The notes under the pieces: model-generated
The model's input: the letters and a program-made list of their open reading frames with translations, nothing else
What the model was told of the DNA's origin: nothing
Databases searched by the model: none
Translations under genes and position numbers: made by a program
DNA from: Armatimonadota bacterium
GTDB taxonomy: Bacteria; Armatimonadota; Abditibacteriia; CG2-30-59-28
Direction of reading: 5' to 3'
DNA: 8,274 nt
Assembly (NCBI GenBank): GCA_016199605.1
Contig: JACQGJ010000133.1
Location: 1-8,274, forward strand
Part shown: one piece after another, positions 1 through 5,131 of the stretch
How the letters are laid out: each line of letters starts with the position of its first letter
How positions within the stretch are numbered: the stretch's first letter is position 1

Positions 1-1
1 G

Positions 2-1012
2 TGCAAGATGAACCGGCTGCGGGCCACGGAGATCCGCGGCTGGTTACGCGTCGTCAAGCCCAGCCACCTCTTCTGGGGCGATTTCACCGATCCAATGGAC
101 AATCTGCCCCAACCCACAGCGTCCGTGATCGTTGAAGATGCGAAGTGGTTTCACACGACGGGCATGGGAGGGTTCATGGTTGGAGCCACCCCCACGAGCT
201 GGCCCATGCTGAAGCTGGATCACTACGTCGCGGCTAAAGTCGCTTGGGATGCGAATTCAACCTACGAGGACCTCCTCGAGGATTATTGCCGGGATTACTT
301 CGGATCGGCAGCGGCGCCGATGAAGGGATACTACCAGGCTCTCGACCTGGCAGTGCAGCAGTCACCCGCTTGTTTCGTGAGGGGGGATATGACCACCTTG
401 AGTGAGATCTTTTCGCCCCGACTCATGCTGGAACTGAAAGGTCGTATTTCTGAAGCGCAACGGCTTGCAGGTGGTAACCAAGAGGTCACAACACGGGTAG
501 CCGCGGAGAAGGAGTGCTACACGAATTTCGTCAAAGTCCTATTGGGCAAGACGGATGTGGAAGAGCCGGGGAAAACCAACCTCCTCTCCAACCCCGGGTT
601 TGAGGAGGGTCAGAGAAGCTGGAGTCCAGTCGTTCAACGCGGAAGATATGATCTGCTCATCGACACGAGCTCTCACTCCGGAAGGGGATCGGCGAGGGCG
701 TTCTGCGTTGAGTCGGGGCGCGCCGTGTGGCAGCAAGTGGTACACGTGGAAAAGGGAACGAAGTACCACTTCAGCGCCTGGGCAAAGGCGGAAGGCAAAC
801 CACCGGGGACGACTCTCCTGTGGCTGCACCAGGGGCCGTCCCATCTCACCGGGAAACTCGCGTACCTGGAAGCTGAGGCGGAGGGCCAATGGCGACGTTA
901 CATTATCCCGGAAATCACCACCCTCGACGACACCCTCACCGTTTTCCTGATGAGCGACGACCTCGGAACGATCTGGTTCGATGACTTGGTCCTTCAGCAG
1001 ATCGAGAAGTGA
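2..1012 (+). CDS. DUF4838-type glycosidase-like protein, C-terminal part (5' truncated by window edge)
   Basis: The frame is open from the first complete codon at base 2, so the true start lies outside the window; the internal ATG at 8 is probably not the start. About 336 residues are visible. The first ~110 resemble the end of DUF4838 proteins (related to GH20/alpha-glucuronidase-like TIM barrels): an RGW segment, a LFWGDF strand, a G-rich GGFMVGATPTSWP stretch, then the helix KLDHYVAAKVAWDAN followed by DYCRDYFGSAA, which matches the usual 'lakllWdp...yyG.aa' ending of the family. From about residue 193 (NLLSNPGFEEG) to the end (IWFDDLVLQ) is a jelly-roll module of the CBM4/9-like type, which begins NPGFE and ends W.DD. 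The protein is probably secreted and acts on a complex glycan; its substrate cannot be read from the sequence. It stops at TGA 1010-1012, 68 bases before the isomerase gene. Family assignment is from recalled motifs. Confidence 0.8.
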   Translation, partial: CKMNRLRATEIRGWLRVVKPSHLFWGDFTDPMDNLPQPTASVIVEDAKWFHTTGMGGFMVGATPTSWPMLKLDHYVAAKVAWDANSTYEDLLEDYCRDYFGSAAAPMKGYYQALDLAVQQSPACFVRGDMTTLSEIFSPRLMLELKGRISEAQRLAGGNQEVTTRVAAEKECYTNFVKVLLGKTDVEEPGKTNLLSNPGFEEGQRSWSPVVQRGRYDLLIDTSSHSGRGSARAFCVESGRAVWQQVVHVEKGTKYHFSAWAKAEGKPPGTTLLWLHQGPSHLTGKLAYLEAEAEGQWRRYIIPEITTLDDTLTVFLMSDDLGTIWFDDLVLQQIEK

Positions 1013-1080
1013 AGCTTCCACGCATGTCCGTTTGCCAACCCATGACTTCGTGCAATCGGCCCTACTGAAAGGAAAGTGAA

Positions 1081-1926
1081 ATGCCCGTCCCACAACTGTC
1101 AGTCATGCTGTTCCCGTTTCACCATGAGCTCAATGAAGGGATCTTGAGAGTCGGAACTCTCGTTGAGGAACTCCGCGCCTCCGGCATCATGGGCGTCGAA
1201 CCGATGCCGATGTGCGGCCAGGACCAACCCACTTGGTGGGGGGAGCTGCACCGTGCTGCGTCAGACGTCGGAATGCGAATCTCCTGCTGCGACATCATCG
1301 GAGACCTGGTGGGTGAAGATGACTCGGAGCGACAGAAAGCGATAGACGCCGCGGTGTGGGGAATCGAGTGGTGCCGCGAAGTCAACTGCGCCGTCGCATT
1401 GCTGGCAGGCAGCCGCCCAGGGTCCGGCATGAGCAACGAGGAGGGTCGCAGGATCTACGCCGAATCCCTCGCCATGATCGCCGACCGCACCGAGGGTTCG
1501 GGAGTGACGCTGACGATTGAGGACTTCGGAGTCTATCCCGACTTCACCTGCAGCGCGGCACACGTCCTGGAAGTTGTGCGACTCTCAGGACGACCGGATC
1601 TGAAGGTGACTTATGACAACGGCAACTTCCTCTTCGCCGACGAGAAGCCGACAGAGTGCCTGCAACGGGTGAAGGACCATTTCGTATATGTTCACCTCAA
1701 GGACTTCGCTCTCGGAGACCCCGACGGTGAAGGCGGTTTGAAATCGTTGGCAGGGAACCGCTACATCGGTTGCCCTATCGGTGAGGGCGTAGCTGAAGTT
1801 GCCCCGTGTCTAACGATGCTCAGGCAGGAGGGCTACGACGGGTGGGTCTCGCTTGAAGTCGGCGTGTCCCCGCCGCTCGATGAGGCTGTCCGGTCGGCCG
1901 CGTATGTCAATCGGGAGTGGGATTAA
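1081..1926 (+). CDS. Sugar phosphate isomerase/epimerase (xylose isomerase-like TIM barrel)
   Basis: A complete 281-residue protein, typical length for the AP_endonuc_2/xylose isomerase-like TIM-barrel family, with no signal peptide, so cytosolic. The expected metal-ligand positions are visible: E147 in LTIEDFG, D179 in VTYDNGNF, H205 in YVHLKDF and E259 in SLEVGV. The IGEGVAEV loop (233-240) before the last helix is also typical. Members isomerise, epimerise or dehydrate free or phosphorylated sugars, inositols or keto-sugars using a divalent metal; the exact substrate cannot be assigned. The ATG at 1081 is preceded by a good ribosome-binding site (AAAGGAAAG, about 1069-1077). It lies between a DUF4838-type gene and a secreted TIM-barrel gene, with only 16 bases to the next start. 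This fits catabolism of a sugar released outside the cytoplasm. Confidence 0.9.
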   Translation: MPVPQLSVMLFPFHHELNEGILRVGTLVEELRASGIMGVEPMPMCGQDQPTWWGELHRAASDVGMRISCCDIIGDLVGEDDSERQKAIDAAVWGIEWCREVNCAVALLAGSRPGSGMSNEEGRRIYAESLAMIADRTEGSGVTLTIEDFGVYPDFTCSAAHVLEVVRLSGRPDLKVTYDNGNFLFADEKPTECLQRVKDHFVYVHLKDFALGDPDGEGGLKSLAGNRYIGCPIGEGVAEVAPCLTMLRQEGYDGWVSLEVGVSPPLDEAVRSAAYVNREWD

Positions 1927-1942
1927 GCGTGAAAGGGCAGTG

Positions 1943-3715
1943 ATGAGAATGAGACGCGGTGCAACCATCGCATTGCTGGTTCTGACAGTCTTCGGCACGG
2001 CGGCTCACGCCGCCGACCGGGATGAATTGGGACACAAGGAGAAACTCAGAGTCCTCGTGGACAAGGTACTCATGGCCTCCAACAAGTGGGTGATGACCGA
2101 GGACCACGTGCGCCAGATTGCCGAGGCAGGCTTCAACGTTGTTTCGCCACGGCTGGGGAACGACGACATGAACGAGGTCCGCAAGATCGCCGGGCTGGCG
2201 CAGAAGCACGGAATCTATCATATCCCCTGGATGCGCGGCACGATGATTGCGAAACAGAAGGTGAAGCTGGTATGGGCGAGCGGTGCCGAGCAGGAACTCG
2301 CCAGTCCCAACTCCGGTGAGTTGTGGGACTGGATGACCGACCAGATCGTCAACTACGCGAAGATCAGCGTCGAGTACCCATCGCTCATCGGCGTGTTCCT
2401 CGACTACGAGAACTACTCGCCCGGCAATGAGGGCAACTGCTACGAGCTATCGTATGACAGCAAGATATTGGCGGAGTTTGGGAAGGCAAAGGGAGTGGAC
2501 ATTCCCGACCTGTCGCTCGATAAGCGATACCCATGGCTCAAAGATCAAGGTTTAGCCAAACACTTCGAGACCTTCCAGATCAATCACTGGCGAGAGCGTT
2601 GCCGCGCGCTGCGACAGGCCGTGGATGCGGTCAACCCGAAGTTCCAGTTCTGCGTCTACCCCGCGCCGGGAACGATGTTCATGAAGGAAGCGATTTACCC
2701 CGAATGGGCGACGAAGCAAGCGCCGCTGATCCTCGCCGATCCTTACATCTACGGTCGTCCGGCGGGTCTGATTCCTCACGACGAGGCGCTGAAGTCCAAC
2801 CGCCAGATACTGAAAACGAATCTCAAGTACGCGAAGTCGCGCCACATTCCGTTCATCTACATGGGCGGCATTGACCCAATCGTGAAAGGGGCCGACCCGG
2901 AGTTCTCGGGACGCAACGCCGCGATGAGCGCCTTCGAGACCGACGGCTACTGGATCTTCTACGAAGGCCCGACCTACGGCAAACAGGACCACACCGATTA
3001 CTGGAGCTGGTTCTCGGCAGCCAACCGTGCCATCGCCGCGGGGGACCGCAAGTTCGCCTGGCAGAAGCGCGAGACACTCGACCCAGGCGACGCAACGGCC
3101 TTCACGAAGAAGACCGACAAGCCTCAACTTGCCGTCTTCGACAGCCGGATGGTCATGCGCGATATGATCGCAGAGGAGGGGAAGTTCGAGGTCCACGAGC
3201 TGTTCGGGCTGCAGTTGGACTACCTCAAGAACTTCGACGTCGTCATACTCCAGAACTACAACGTCGCCCTCAAGTCCGACGCGCCCTTCGTGAAAACACT
3301 GCGAGAATACGTGAAGGCAGGAGGCGGACTGATGCTGGCGCACGACACCGCGTGGTTCATGAACAGTCCCTTTCCCGAGGTCGCAAAGCGCGGCCGTCCG
3401 ACTCACAATGTCGAAGCCGAGCGCCACGTCGTCGAAACGCCACTGAAAGTCGTGAAATCCCATCTTGCCTTGCGCGAGCTGCAACCGGGCACGGAGTTTG
3501 CCACCGAGTTCCGCGACCACATGATCTTCAAGGCCGGGGCGAAAGGCGAGACCGTGATCTCGAACACCTTCGGCGATCCGGTCTACGTGCTCGGGGAGTT
3601 CGGCAAAGGGCGCGTCGCGTTCGTGGGTCCATACCACGGATATGAAAAGCCGCTCAGCGGAGGAGAGCGGGAAGCATTCATGGGCGTCTTGGATTGGCTG
3701 GCGAGGGAGAAATGA
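1943..3715 (+). CDS. Secreted TIM-barrel glycosidase-like protein with ThuA-like C-terminal domain
   Basis: A 590-residue protein. The frame is open upstream to 1853, overlapping the isomerase gene, but the start at 1943 gives a clear Sec signal peptide: basic MRMRRG, hydrophobic 8-19, cleavage likely after AHA at 21-23. A purine-rich AAAGGG lies just upstream. Residues ~35-370 read as a beta/alpha barrel with glycosidase-like features: 'hvrqiaeaGFNVVSP', the strand GVFLDYENY (D154/E156 are candidate acidic residues), LADPYIYGRP, FIYMGGIDP and GYWIFYEGP (E341). Residues ~395-590 resemble the ThuA/glutamine-amidotransferase-like fold: the FDVVILQNYN strand, then LREYVKAGGGLMLAHD, comparable to the ThuA 'GGGlvgiH' segment, and a final strand and helix GRVAFVGPYHG...VLDWL. 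No catalytic Cys is seen at the nucleophile elbow, as in ThuA-like members. I do not recognise a characterised GH family; function as an extracytoplasmic sugar-active enzyme is inference. Its TGA overlaps the next gene's ATG. Confidence 0.85.
   Translation: MRMRRGATIALLVLTVFGTAAHAADRDELGHKEKLRVLVDKVLMASNKWVMTEDHVRQIAEAGFNVVSPRLGNDDMNEVRKIAGLAQKHGIYHIPWMRGTMIAKQKVKLVWASGAEQELASPNSGELWDWMTDQIVNYAKISVEYPSLIGVFLDYENYSPGNEGNCYELSYDSKILAEFGKAKGVDIPDLSLDKRYPWLKDQGLAKHFETFQINHWRERCRALRQAVDAVNPKFQFCVYPAPGTMFMKEAIYPEWATKQAPLILADPYIYGRPAGLIPHDEALKSNRQILKTNLKYAKSRHIPFIYMGGIDPIVKGADPEFSGRNAAMSAFETDGYWIFYEGPTYGKQDHTDYWSWFSAANRAIAAGDRKFAWQKRETLDPGDATAFTKKTDKPQLAVFDSRMVMRDMIAEEGKFEVHELFGLQLDYLKNFDVVILQNYNVALKSDAPFVKTLREYVKAGGGLMLAHDTAWFMNSPFPEVAKRGRPTHNVEAERHVVETPLKVVKSHLALRELQPGTEFATEFRDHMIFKAGAKGETVISNTFGDPVYVLGEFGKGRVAFVGPYHGYEKPLSGGEREAFMGVLDWLAREK
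3703..3709 (+). promoter_or_regulatory. Ribosome-binding site setting the start of the 142-residue protein
   Basis: GAGGGAG sits 2 bases before the ATG at 3712, inside the last codons of the upstream secreted gene. It supports 3712 over the in-frame ATG at 3694. Together with the ATGA overlap it suggests translational coupling. The spacing is short. Confidence 0.5.
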
Positions 3716-4140
3716 AGACCCTCAAAATCCACACCCTCGAAAAAGGCTGGTGCGACAAGGATGCGGTGTTGCTTCACGCCGCGTTCCAGATCCTCGTAGA
3801 CTTCGTCGAGCAGGAACGGCCCGGAGAGCGCATAGACTGGAATTCCGATGAGCTGCACGCACACACATGGAAAGAGATCCGGGACCTGTACCGCTGGTGG
3901 ACGAAGGAGCGACCCGCACGAAAGGATCCGCTGGATGACAAGCGATTGAAGATACCAGAGATAGAGTTCAAGGAGATACCCGGCGCAGACCTCCTCGAAA
4001 TGGTCGAACCCGATCGAAGGAAATACGCCGCCTACTACCGGGCGCTGGAGAAGTCGTGGGAGTTGGAGCAGCAGTGGGAGGAAGAAGATCAGCGCAACCT
4101 GCACCGGCTCGTCGATATCAGGGCAGCCCTGTGGACATGA
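3712..4140 (+). CDS. Small charged protein of unknown function, translationally coupled
   Basis: A 142-residue protein whose ATG (3712) overlaps the TGA of the upstream secreted gene as ATGA. An ATG at 3694 in the same frame would add only MAGEGE and has a poorer context. There is no signal peptide or membrane segment. Residues 1-35 form an aliphatic/amphipathic start (LEKGWCDKDAVLLHAAFQIL). Residues 43-70 are rich in W and charge (DWNSDE, WKEIRDLYRWW, RPARKDPLDD). Residues 100-142 are an acidic/basic helix rich in W and E (EKSWELEQQWEEEDQRNLHRLVDIR). I recall similar small proteins, annotated hypothetical, from phages and metagenomes, but cannot verify that here. No function is assigned. The oddity is its place in a glycan operon, and the diverged copy of its first 27 codons at 5051. 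Confidence 0.75.
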   Translation: MKTLKIHTLEKGWCDKDAVLLHAAFQILVDFVEQERPGERIDWNSDELHAHTWKEIRDLYRWWTKERPARKDPLDDKRLKIPEIEFKEIPGADLLEMVEPDRRKYAAYYRALEKSWELEQQWEEEDQRNLHRLVDIRAALWT

Positions 4141-4161
4141 ATGCCGCGGAGCGGAAGCGGA

Positions 4162-4542
4162 TTAGCCGAAGAACCTTCGGACCTCTGCGATCAACATGGG
4201 CAGGGGCATGATCTTCTGCTGCATGGGGTCGAAGATCAATCCCAGATTCTCCAGAGTTGTCACCCCGAGAAGGGCCTTATCGCCCTCCTCGCCAAAGAGA
4301 ACGACACACGTTGCAGATTCGTCCCGGTAAGTGATGCGAGCCTCTCCCATTCGGCGTTTGACCGGTGCGCCATTTGCCAGATAGAAAGTCCGCTCGCGGG
4401 CGGATTCGATACCAAGCTCGTCAAGTTGAGCTGCGGGAACCACGGTATAGACAGCCCCGGAGTCCACGAGAAAGTGAATCTCCTGATGCCGTTCCGGGTC
4501 GAAGGGATTGGCGACGTTAGCTTCCACGTGAGTCAAGCCCAT
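4162..4542 (-). CDS. Clan AA (retropepsin-like) aspartic protease
   Basis: A complete 126-residue protein, the usual size for the small bacterial retroviral-like aspartic proteases that work as homodimers. The catalytic motif is FLVDSGA with the active Asp at residue 27. It is followed by the strand TVVPAAQL, the YLANG flap region (54-58), and the conserved end KALLGVTTLENLGLIFDP (89-106), whose LLG matches the family's second hydrophobic-hydrophobic-G motif. There is no signal peptide or transmembrane segment, so it is probably cytosolic; its substrate is unknown. The ATG is supported by AAGGAGA five bases upstream and by a TATAAT promoter element further upstream. It is convergent with the 142-residue gene (21 bases between stops) and divergent from the decayed toxin locus, so it is a monocistronic accessory gene rather than part of the glycan operon. 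Confidence 0.9.
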   Translation of the reverse strand: MGLTHVEANVANPFDPERHQEIHFLVDSGAVYTVVPAAQLDELGIESARERTFYLANGAPVKRRMGEARITYRDESATCVVLFGEEGDKALLGVTTLENLGLIFDPMQQKIMPLPMLIAEVRRFFG

Positions 4543-4547
4543 GTCGG

Positions 4548-4554
4548 TCTCCTT
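4548..4554 (-). promoter_or_regulatory. Ribosome-binding site of the aspartic protease
   Basis: On the minus strand AAGGAGA is followed by five bases and then the ATG at 4542-4540. It is a near-consensus Shine-Dalgarno that fixes this start. Confidence 0.75.
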
Positions 4555-4574
4555 CTTGGATCATTTACGGAGGC

Positions 4575-4603
4575 ATTATAGCAAGCGTTTTCAATTGGTG
4601 GAA
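4575..4603 (-). promoter_or_regulatory. Predicted promoter of the aspartic protease (extended -10)
   Basis: On the minus strand, TGCTATAAT contains a perfect -10 hexamer TATAAT (4575-4580) preceded by an extended TGn element. The hexamer 17 bases upstream, TTCCAC (4598-4603), matches the -35 consensus poorly, so the extended -10 would carry most of the recognition. The distance to the ATG is about 32 bases, giving a short leader. Confidence 0.55.
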
Positions 4604-4635
4604 GGCCATCCGAGTGGAGTAACCCTCGGTGGCTG

Positions 4636-4644
4636 TGCTATACT
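4636..4644 (+). promoter_or_regulatory. Predicted extended -10 promoter of the decayed toxin locus
   Basis: TGCTATACT: an extended TGn followed by TATACT (4639-4644), five of six matches to TATAAT. No good -35 is seen at 16-18 bases upstream. It points toward the decayed toxin reading frame and is divergent from the protease promoter, about 60 bases away. It may be all that remains of the toxin-antitoxin operon's control region. Confidence 0.4.
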
Positions 4645-4655
4645 TCAGCGTGTGA

Positions 4656-4727
4656 GTATGCTCAAACGCCAGGATCGCCAGCGAGGCAATCGCCGACTTC
4701 CACGCGGGGAAGTGGACGGACCTGTGA
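4656..4727 (+). pseudogene. Possible antitoxin C-terminal remnant
   Basis: In the third forward frame, after a stop at 4653-4655, the reading is a short segment ending ASEAIADFHAGKWTDL with stop TGA at 4725-4727. That stop overlaps the GTG proposed as the original toxin start (GTGA). The position (just upstream, overlapping, after a promoter) and the helix-like 'eAiadfhaGk' text fit the tail of a small antitoxin, but there is no intact start and the piece is too short for a family call. It may be chance. Confidence 0.2.
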
Positions 4728-4986
4728 GACATTCCGCGAGTCTCTTATTCTGAGACTGCTCCGACAAGCTGCCCGCGTCTATTCAGCGGCGGGCCGACGA
4801 GTACTTCAAGCTATTGAAAGCAAGCCCTGGTCATCCTTCCCTTCACCTCAGGCAAGTCGGTCACTACTGGTCTGCCAGGGCGGGAAGGAAGTACCAAGCC
4901 GCTGCCGTGCAGACAGGGGAAGTGTTGCTCTGGTTTGGGTCGGTACACACGCCGAAGATGACAGTTCGGGTGGACACCCGGGATAG
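4724..4986 (+). pseudogene. Decayed RelE/ParE-type toxin gene (nonsense codon plus frameshift)
   Basis: Read from GTG 4724, the frame gives VRHSASLLF, then TGA (4751-4753) where the family usually has Arg (a CGA to TGA change would explain it). It continues through DCSDKLPASIQRRADEYF, then HPSLHLRQVG, YWSARAG, KYQAAAV and GEVLLWF. This is the pattern of a common small toxin family in the RelE/ParE superfamily ('HPSLhfKkVg...WSvRvGlhYRAla...WFWiGtHaeYD'). After TTT at 4934-4936 the frame is wrong. Restoring one base (TTT to TTTT) gives WFWVGTHAEDD in the +2-shifted frame, ending at TAG 4984-4986. Length without lesions is about 88 residues, right for the family. The ancestral product would be an mRNA interferase-like or gyrase-targeting toxin; it is presumably inactive now. 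Sequencing error could explain one lesion, but two make real decay more likely. Confidence 0.75.
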
Positions 4987-5038
4987 CTTCCCCCAGGTCA
5001 AACACCTTCCACGCCGCGCAATGCCTGCCTGGGTGAAA

Positions 5039-5047
5039 GAGGGAGGG
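5039..5047 (+). promoter_or_regulatory. Strong ribosome-binding site ahead of ATG 5051
   Basis: GAGGGAGGG lies 3 bases before the ATG at 5051, and resembles the GAGGGAG before the 142-residue gene at 3712. By contrast the ATG at 5138 has only a C-rich stretch upstream. This favours 5051 as the working translation start of the large secreted protein. Confidence 0.5.
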
Positions 5048-5050
5048 CGA

Positions 5051-5131
5051 ATGAAGAACGTCAGAATCTACTTCCTGGAAAGAGGCAACTGCCACATAGG
5101 TGAAATGTTGCTGCACGCGGCTTTCCGGATC
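5051..5131 (+). pseudogene. N-terminal fragment of a second copy of the 142-residue protein, fused in frame
   Basis: Codons 1-27 from 5051 align without gaps to codons 1-27 from 3712: 14 of 27 residues are identical, including MK at the start, I6, L9-E10, G12, C14 and the block LLHAAF (20-25) followed by x-I, with several conservative changes (K/R, L/V, H/Y). Many differences are at third codon positions, as expected for a gene that diverged while under protein-level selection rather than a fresh duplicate. After codon 27 the similarity stops abruptly and the sequence becomes the signal peptide of the next protein. It is thus the surviving start of a paralogue whose remaining ~115 codons are gone, now serving as a leader to the large open frame. 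Confidence 0.7.

Noticed and set aside
1853..1942. Upstream extension of the secreted TIM-barrel protein overlapping the isomerase gene
   Set aside because: The extra 30 residues are out-of-frame isomerase sequence, and would bury the signal peptide that begins at 1943.
2552..3637. A 361-codon open frame on the minus strand
   Set aside because: It is the antisense shadow of the secreted TIM-barrel/ThuA-like gene; there is no ribosome-binding site or domain evidence of its own.
4141..4161. Possible bidirectional terminator between the convergent stops
   Set aside because: The 21-base gap holds no convincing stem-loop or T-run.
4141..4581. A plus-strand open frame of 146 codons beginning right after the 142-residue gene
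   Set aside because: It is antisense to the aspartic protease, whose DSGA and LLG motifs, ribosome-binding site and promoter mark the minus strand as the coding one.
4771..4794. Short GC-rich inverted repeat (GCCCGC ... GCGGGC) as a possible terminator or hairpin
   Set aside because: Only six pairs with a 12-base loop, no following T-run, and it lies inside the toxin remnant's coding sequence; likely to occur by chance at this base composition.
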